DNA of 64,000 nt from Toxonevra muliebris (taxonomy: Eukaryota; Arthropoda; Insecta; Diptera; Pallopteridae), in assembly GCA_963691655.1 (NCBI GenBank), contig OY829329.1:68712822-68776821 (forward strand), written 5' to 3'. Below are positions 57,381-64,000 of this stretch, piece after piece. How positions within the stretch are numbered: position 1 is the stretch's first letter; every line of letters starts with the position of its first letter. A program made the translations under genes and the position numbers. Below the pieces are notes generated by a model. The model was not told the DNA's origin. It ran no database searches and saw nothing but the letters and a program-made list of their open reading frames with translations.

Positions 57381-57935
57381 TTATTTCACTGAACTTTTTG
57401 TCGAGCCACTCGAGTACCTGGACACATGGATATTTAAGGCAACTGCAGGTCTAACGAGTTCTTTAAACAGGGCTCTCGGCTTTCCGATATACCACCTTCC
57501 TGCAGTACTAGTGCTCTTCTCACGTCTATTAAATTGGCTATTAAGCAAAGCTATCTTGAGGAAGGAAAAATATTCTGGGTAGCAGAGCATACCTGTGGTA
57601 CTGCCAGTCTAACACGGGTAAATTAGGACATACATAAGTAGGGCAAGACAGCTACTCAACCTTAGCAGAAACTCCATTAGCATAACGATTTTGGTACTCA
57701 CATGGCACTGCATAACGCGGAGACATGCTGCTGACTGGGACTGCCATTCAATGACTTATGTCGGGGTTGCGGCTCTTCGGAGGAAGAAGAAACAGACTAA
57801 AACTCCTAGACTCACCTTTCTTCACTAATTTGCCCGTGCTATTATTCATAAATATTGAGAAGATAGCTAGATTCATTATGACATCCTCATGATTCTCCCC
57901 ACCATCACAATGAATCTTATGTGTGCTTAGCCTAA

Positions 57936-58635
57936 CCTAAACTAATCTTTTGTTTTTCTTTTTAAGATAACATTTACCTTTTACAGTAGAATCCAGTAGA
58001 GAATACATAAATGTACATATGTATGTATAGAGACTTAAAATTTTTTTTTACAACATTCACGCGGAAGCTTCTCATTAACATTTTAAAACATCGATCTATG
58101 CAAATTGTGACAACTAAATCCATTTGGATGTGTTTAGTATTCAAATGCGTAAATGTAGAGAATGTATTTCACATTCACACTCAAACAACGCTTAAATAAC
58201 AACAAAAACAAAAGCGCTATAGAACATGAATATGTGACAAGCATTCTCACTATTCTCGCTATTCTGCTTACTCCCCTTCACATTCATTCACATCACAATT
58301 GTGACTTAACTCTGGCGACAAATTGAATTTTAATGCAAATTTATTAGTGCCATTTTATTAGTAATAAAATTAAATTTCATAAAATGTTGACAAGCGAAAT
58401 AGTTTGGCATTTGTGACAAATTTAAATGCCAAAGCTATATCTAATGATCGAGATTGTGGATAAAGGTAATTTACTATACTAAATGTGATTAGATTTTTTA
58501 GTGGTTTAAATATATATGATGCAAAAAAGAAAGTTGTGATTTGATTTTAAGTTGAAAATTATGCTAATTAGTTCTTAATGAAATTTTTTAAAATTTATAA
58601 TATTTAATTGTTTTTTTTTTTTTTTTTTTTTGCAG
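57936..58635. other. AT-rich end of the intron before exon B
   Basis: No coding signal; a 27-bp T tract at 58610-58631 forms the polypyrimidine tract before the acceptor TGCAG. Confidence 0.5.
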
Positions 58636-58920
58636 ATCACGCAGTGCTACACCATCATCATTTCGCGGCACTCCACCTCATCAACAATCTCTGCACAATA
58701 CCCCACCAGAAGCTTTGGTATCACTGCATAGTTTACCAACCACTTTGCTGAGTAGCATACAACAAGCTGCTTCCGCAGGACGTCACCACAATGCAGCCGT
58801 CTCGCAGTCATCGTCTGGTATACCAAATGTTCCAACGTTACCCACAGATTTTTCAACGAGGAATTACTCAGATTTTATGCGCAGTCTAGCAGCAAAGTAC
58901 AATAATTCCAATCCTAATGA
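58636..58920 (+). CDS. Samuel: SAM-domain protein, exon B
   Basis: Acceptor TTTTTTGCAG (AG at 58634-58635), donor GA|GTAAGT at 58921. The first base completes the AG-A (Arg) codon left by exon A, and the frame stays open for 285 nt: SRSATPSSFRGTPPHQQSL at the start and FSTRNYSDFMRSLAAKYN near the end (58850-58905). The NYSDFMRSLAAKYN block is not low-complexity and probably is a conserved motif of this family (inference). Ends with GA of a split codon completed by T in exon C (Asp). Confidence 0.85.
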
Positions 58921-59089
58921 GTAAGTACTTGATGAACGGGGATAATTGGAGTTGATTGGAGAAGAATTGAATACCATAAATGTTGTAAGAGTGCAGAGGT
59001 TCCTTTGAGTGTCTTTCAAAAGGTTTAGAACTTTGCTTGATTTTGATAGGACATGTTGCTTTATTATTCTAAAACGCAAGGTGGTCACT

Positions 59090-59535
59090 AGAAATCATTT
59101 CGCAAAACAACTAGACCCATTTGGCCTAAACTGGATAGTCGGCGGACAAATGACCTAATATATTACTGACTGGCAATTCATCAGTACTGTTTCTTGGATG
59201 ATTACAGGGCATTGCCCCATTGAAAAACATGCAGAAAGACTAGGTCTTGGATATTGATACTTTGATACTGCCGGAACTGTGGCAACGAGGAAGAACAAGA
59301 AACGTAACTCATCTTCTAATATTATATGCAAATTCCTAGCTCGGATCGACGTACGAAAGAAACATATGGAGAGCTTTGACTTCGATGGCCTTAAAGACTT
59401 GACTGATATTTAGATTAGACGCTTCCTTTCCTGAATTAGGGAAATAAGGGCTTAGTTCTATTCACATCGCATCACAATGAGCCTTGTTGGCCTAAGCTCG
59501 CTTGCTGCCTGAGCCATTTTAACCTAATTTATTTG
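59090..59535 (+). mobile_element. LINE 3' fragment in the exon B-C intron
   Basis: Plus-strand ORF2 C-terminus: WMITGHCPIEKHAERLG (59195-59245), CGNEEEQE (59275-59305), then the 3' UTR with CATCACAATGAGCC (59479-59492) and TTTTAACCTAATTT (59517-59530). 5'-truncated, with stops. Confidence 0.7.
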
Positions 59536-59765
59536 CTAAACCGAATCGATTCTCTAGCGATTTCAATTCTTTCCTCATGATATCTAATAAATCTAGTATT
59601 TTTTCAAACCTGATCCATAAAAATGGCACAAAAATCATTTGGATTTACCAGAGTTTTCAGTGAAAAAAAAAATTCATCCACCATCCACTCTACTCCATCC
59701 TCTTTTTCAACGGACATTTTAACCTCTGAAATTACCTGAATTCTATTCAGTTTTCTCTTTTGTAG

Positions 59766-60171
59766 TTCTAGTTCCGCACGACGTAATGCATTCTTCGACA
59801 CCTCCACAACATTAACATCATCTCCCAGCAGCAGCAATAAAATTTCATCAGTCAACAAGCACTCTTCCAGCTCCACCACCAGCGTATTACCTAGTTCCTT
59901 AACAAACAAAGAGGTGGTGACGTCAGCAGTAGTACCTCCATCACTAGCGTCTGCTATGTCACCCAGTGATGCAGCTGCTGTTGCACTCACAAAGTCACAA
60001 AATGCTCAAAACCAAATGGCTGCCGCTGCGGCAGCAGCAGCTGCAGCCGCCGCTGCCAGCAGTACCAGTGTATCACCATTTATGACATCTTTACTCTCCA
60101 GTTTACCATTTTCACAGGGTGTCTTTCCACCGTTAATTGATATGAGTAGCACGCAAGCATTGGTTACATTG
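59766..60171 (+). CDS. Samuel: SAM-domain protein, exon C
   Basis: Acceptor TTCTCTTTTGTAG (AG at 59764-59765) and donor TTG|GTAAGT at 60172. 406 nt, open: SSSARRNAFFDTSTTL at the start, a poly-Ala run of 13 (60019-60057), then SPFMTSLLSSLPFSQGVFPP and LIDMSSTQALVTL. The exon ends on a codon boundary. The last residues join ARAAKEAEIQNILRAAQ in exon D, giving a probable amphipathic helix across the junction. Confidence 0.88.
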
Positions 60172-60253
60172 GTAAGTTTGAAAATCTAGAGCCTAATCCA
60201 AGCCTGTTTGTCTAGTATATCATAAATAATTTTTTTTTTTTTGCTAACCGTAG

Positions 60254-61003
60254 GCACGTGCTGCGAAAGAAGCTGAAATTCAAAATATACTTCGCGCAGC
60301 ACAAAATCATCCAAAGCGTCCTAACACTAACTCTAGTACCTCCTCATCACCACGTCCCAGTTTAAGCGCTGCTCTACAGCAAGCGGCACAATTTGTTTCA
60401 CCTGCTTTAATTTACTCTGCACAACTACAGCAGCAACAGCAGCAGCAGCAACAACAACAACACTCCCAGTCTCATGCTCAGTCTCAAGCTTCACGTCAAT
60501 CTAGTCCAATGCATCAAGTTCGTTCCAGCACTACCACCTCTTCATTAAATATAACCAGTGATAAATCCTCTACATCTACGGCGGTCGCAGCGGCTCCTTT
60601 GGACTTAAGCTCACAACCACCACCAGCAAAGAGATTTAAGGCTGAATCTACTTCAAGTCAAAGTAGTAGCACAGATTGTTTAACGGTAACGGCGAGGCGT
60701 GCTTCATCCACTACTGCATCACCATCGCCACCGCTTTCCGAAAAAGGTCCTATTGTGGGTTCGAGTACAACAACAACAAATGAGGCAACAACAACAGCAT
60801 CGATGAATACAGCTGCAAAAGTAGGAAGTTCAACGGCAACGCCCACAGCTGCTGCATCATCATCAACATCAGCATCATCGAGCAGCAGCAGCAGCAGCAA
60901 TATTCGACAATGTCAGGCACAAAGCGAAGAAGTTAACTCGTGGACAGTCGATGATGTTTGCTCGTTTGTGGGCGGTATAGATATATGCGCCGATTATGTC
61001 CAG
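60254..61003 (+). CDS. Samuel: SAM-domain protein, exon D (corepressor motif and start of the SAM domain)
   Basis: Acceptor GCTAACCGTAG (AG at 60252-60253), donor CAG|GTAAGT at 61004; 750 nt, 250 codons. Order: helix-forming ARAAKEAEIQNILRAAQNH, poly-Q (60427-60462), PLDLS at 60596-60610 (the CtBP-binding consensus PxDLS), PPPAKRFKAE (60611-60646), which combines a short basic patch with a SUMO-type FKAE site, a Ser/Thr-rich tract, and finally NSWTVDDVCSFVGGIDICADYVQ. That last segment is the beginning of a SAM domain of the SAMD7/SAMD11 type, cut by the intron. The rest of the domain must lie beyond 64000. The fly member, Samuel (also called Moses), is reported as a nuclear-receptor corepressor (DHR78 partner); orthology is inferred. 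Confidence 0.88.
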
Positions 61004-64000
61004 GTAAGTCCTTTCAATGTAATAATTTGCTTTTGCCTCTCATCATCAAATTTCCTAAATACTTGTTTTGGTGAGTTTAATTTTGGCGAGCTCACGCTTC
61101 GTGAGCTCGTGTGTTTTCCATCCTAACTGATTTCGTGTAGTTTCTTATCAAATTATTCAACTATATATTGTATATATGTGCATATTTGCAAATGAGTCTG
61201 AACTGAAAAGCTTTTAAGACTTTAATGTCAAACTTCACCATCGTTCGACCTCAACCAACAACGAAGCCAAACATCAGAACTGCAACATTTGCCATCACCG
61301 TCGCCGTCGCCGTCACCGCCGCTGCAATAACAAACTGACTGACAATATGTGCTCTATATCTTGAGTCTTTTAAGTTTCAACACATAACATCAATAATAAT
61401 TGCAAATAGCTTATTTATTTTTATTACAACTTGAGACTATGTACATACGAGCGTTGAGAAGCCAAACCGGTCAGTCACTTATAAGGCTTACATTTGCTGT
61501 GTGCTGCGTCGCGTCCGTCGCCTCGCACCGAGTAGGTACAGCCAAAGTCGAGACTTAGATTGCCAATCGCACTAAGTTGTCTACAGAGTACTAAGCTTAG
61601 AGTACTCGACTCGTATGTAGCATGTATGTATGTCCGTCTGTCTGTCTGTCTATTTGTATGTACGTAGAGATCATGCCAGCCAGTTCCGGCAAGTTGGACG
61701 ACTTTTGATCGGTCGTACGGTTGGTCATTTTGCGGTCGACGATCGGTCAACGTCAAGTCATTAATGCTTAGAGAGAGATCATATTGAAAGAAAGAAGTTT
61801 AGCAGAGACGGCGGCTTGCTGCTTGCTAGGCGGCGTGCCTTGGTTTAGCTTGGCTTGGTTTGGCTTTCCTTATTGCAAATGAATGATAATGCCTAGACAG
61901 ACACTAACTAAAACTAGTTCGTTGTTTTTGTGTTTTTTTTATTTATTTATTTTTTTTTTTTGTTGTAGTTAAGGATGTTAAGATGTTGTATGTATAACGC
62001 TTTTTTTGTTTTGGTTTTTTTAGTTTTATAGCTAAGCCATAACAAAAACCATTCAATAAATCAAGATGATGGTGGCAAACAAGTTGACAATCAGTGAAAA
62101 CTTTAACGTTGTTGTCGTTGTGGTCTTCGTCGTTGTCGTCGTCGTCTTGGGGCGTTGACTGATTTAATTGGTATCAATAACTATAATACTTAAATCATGA
62201 CTTAATGAGTGAAACGACAGAGAAACCAAGAAACTGGCCATTGGATATGGTCTCGTACTTGCATGTAGGGTAGGTTGTTAGTGAGTTGGTGCAGCTCAAC
62301 TTCGAGCGTCTCGAGCAAAGAGAGTTCGTTTAAGTTCAAACTGCAATATTACCACTTAGATGCCACTAGACCGAGGTAGAGTTGGCTTTCTCAACCAACT
62401 ACTCTAACATAGTGCAAGCAAAACAGAGCTGAAATGAGCTGAAATGCCAACACACCAAATATGTAATTCATAAATTAACAACGTTGTTGCTGAAAGATGA
62501 ACTAAATCTACTTAAAGGCTGCACACACTCTTACATACACGCACTGCTCGCGAGTTTATGAACCAAAATAGACACATTTGATACCATTAGCGAGCGAAAC
62601 TCAAGCTACGTTGCATGACATGCTTGCCTGTTGTCCAGTGGTTGCGCGCGCTCACAAAATAAACTAAAGCAGAAACCCGAAGAAACAAGACAAGCGCAGC
62701 ATAATCTTTAGTCCATCTATGCAGCATCAAATGTGCGTAGCGAAAAAAAAAAAAACATGGACCTGAACTTGCATGCCAGTCCACTTTTGAACTATATTCG
62801 AAGAAAGCAATTTGAGTAATATTAAATTGAATTTATGGCCACAACGACACTTGAACGTCGTTATTGCCATAGCCATCGCCATCGCCATCGTCGTTGTCGT
62901 TTGACGCGCTGAGCTCGCGAGCTCGCGAAATCATCTCAATGGCGGCGGCCTGCTGCTCGTTTACCGTCGCCATCGTCGACCACCACCCGTCATAGTTTGC
63001 CGTATGAACGACCTCCGTTCGCTCTCGTCTCTAATACCTCCTCTAATATCAAAACTGCCCGTCTGACCGGCCGACCGACCGACTGCTCATTCCGTTCCTC
63101 CGTCTTTCTATTGCTACACCTCTCTGTAATGTGTTTGTTGCTCTAGTTGCATGAACTTGTTCCGCATGCGCGCTTTCAAAATGCGCAATGTCATTGCAAA
63201 TCCGTGGTCGTCGTATTGTGTTGTTAATTTTTTTGTTTTTTTTTTGCAATTGCCAGCAACAACAACAAGATCGAGTGTTCATATATTACACATATGTATA
63301 TACATACGTCGTCGACAACTGTACAAATCTCGACCTAAGAGACACACAAGGGATTAGTAGAGTATAGTAAATATAATCTTATGATTATTGTGGAGGCTGT
63401 AAATATCAAGTGCTGTGCTCTGCTGTTTGCTGTTTGTAGCTATGCAGCTATAACATTGGGGTATATGAAGACATTGAAAACTGGTACAATGATATTTAAG
63501 ACATCGCATCATATTCCGACATTGCATACCATTTGCCTGCAATAGCAACATCAGCAACATTAGCAACTAGTCAGCAATAGCAGCAGCAGCAGCAGCAACA
63601 GCAACAGCAAGTGTTATTGATATGGCATCTCTACGCAGTGGTGGGGAAGAAATTCATGGGTGGTGGGTTAATATTAGAGATCGTTAAAGATGAAATGAAT
63701 AAACATGCTAGGAAATGCAAACTTTATAGAAGCAGGATGTTATAATTTTTAATAGTTGAATTTATAGCAATGCTAGTACAATAACAACATTTATCGATAT
63801 ATTTTCATTTCAATTGGTGCAAAAGTTTATGAGAATTTGTGAGATATTTGAACTAGCCGTTAGTTAAATTCGATCTATACTTTTTGGACACTCCAACTAA
63901 CATATTGTTAGTTATATATGCGACCTTTTTTTTGCATTCATTGAACAAGCAATACTCAGAATTTGAACAATATCTTTACACTTAAATGCCTAATGTCAAA
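61004..64000. other. Large intron after exon D
   Basis: No further exon of the SAM domain was recognised. Contains the hairpin 61087-61109, CGTCGCC repeats near 61295-61325 and 62865-62895, GTCT/GTAT repeats near 61625-61655, the palindrome GAGCTCGCGAGCTC near 62922-62935, and a CAG/CAA run at 63579-63610. It is GC-richer than most of the window and free of recognisable transposons, so regulatory content is plausible. Confidence 0.5.
61087..61109. repeat. Perfect 10-bp stem hairpin 84 nt after exon D
   Basis: CGAGCTCACG pairs with CGTGAGCTCG around a CTT loop. Confidence 0.8.

Larger units (their letters stand above)
56376..57935 (+). mobile_element. LINE relic, same family as 47960-49080, split by an insertion
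   Basis: Begins CTAAAAGAACGGCAGCT (compare 47968) and runs in parallel with the 47960-49080 copy: remnants of the RNase H start at 56690-56760, then after the 544-bp insert (56837-57380) the VPGHMDI-like block (about 57410-57440). Next RQLLNLSRNSISITILVLTWHC (57650-57715) and an eroded Cys-rich end. The 3' end has ATCACAATGAATC and CCTAACCTAAAC (57905-57945). Highly degraded. Confidence 0.75.

Overview
The window looks like genomic DNA of a higher fly, most probably a tephritid fruit fly. It is AT-rich (long A/T runs, GTAT/CATA, CAA/GTT and CA microsatellites). It has a dipteran-style protein full of poly-N, poly-Q and poly-A tracts and large introns. It is packed with degraded non-LTR retrotransposons (LINEs), mariner/Tc elements and small TTAA-flanked elements. 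The organism call is inference; no species-diagnostic gene is present.

Two host genes can be supported. (1) A complete intronless mitochondrial-type fumarate hydratase on the minus strand (10019-11539). (2) Four internal exons, plus strand, of a large SAM-domain protein of the SAMD7/SAMD11 group, probably the fly gene Samuel/Moses (45936-47310, 58636-58920, 59766-60171, 60254-61003). Splice phases agree across the three internal introns. The first coding exon(s) were not found. The SAM domain is cut by the last donor site, so the gene continues beyond 64000. The predicted protein carries a PLDLS (CtBP-type) motif and two SUMO-type motifs, one of them of the phosphorylation-coupled type, which fits a transcriptional corepressor.

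Most of the rest is mobile DNA. 1-9 kb: a LINE RNase H relic, a 1361-bp hAT-like element with an exact 8-bp target duplication, a maT/Tc1-like transposase relic, and a LINE 3' end with a (TTAGG)n tail. 12-17 kb: a mariner relic split by a 308-bp inverted-repeat element, a tRNA-Glu-derived SINE with a LINE-like tail, and a 904-bp TTAA element containing a tandem array. 18-21 kb: jockey-like LINE sequence inserted in another LINE. 24-28 kb: long degenerate and tandem repeats. 30.9-34 kb: a LINE interrupted by a jockey-like LINE. 36.7-45.4 kb: further LINEs and TTAA elements. 47.3-52.5 kb: a mariner and a Tc3-like element, each holding a LINE. 56.4-57.9 kb: a LINE split by a possible Harbinger-like element. 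From 45.9 kb on, these elements lie in the introns of the SAM gene.

The most informative result is that several nested insertions can be resolved to exact target duplications. Removing them joins the interrupted reading frames, giving a relative chronology. No coherent novel multigene system was found; the more unusual signals are the TTAGG-type LINE/SINE tails, the hAT-like element, and the corepressor motif set of the SAM protein.
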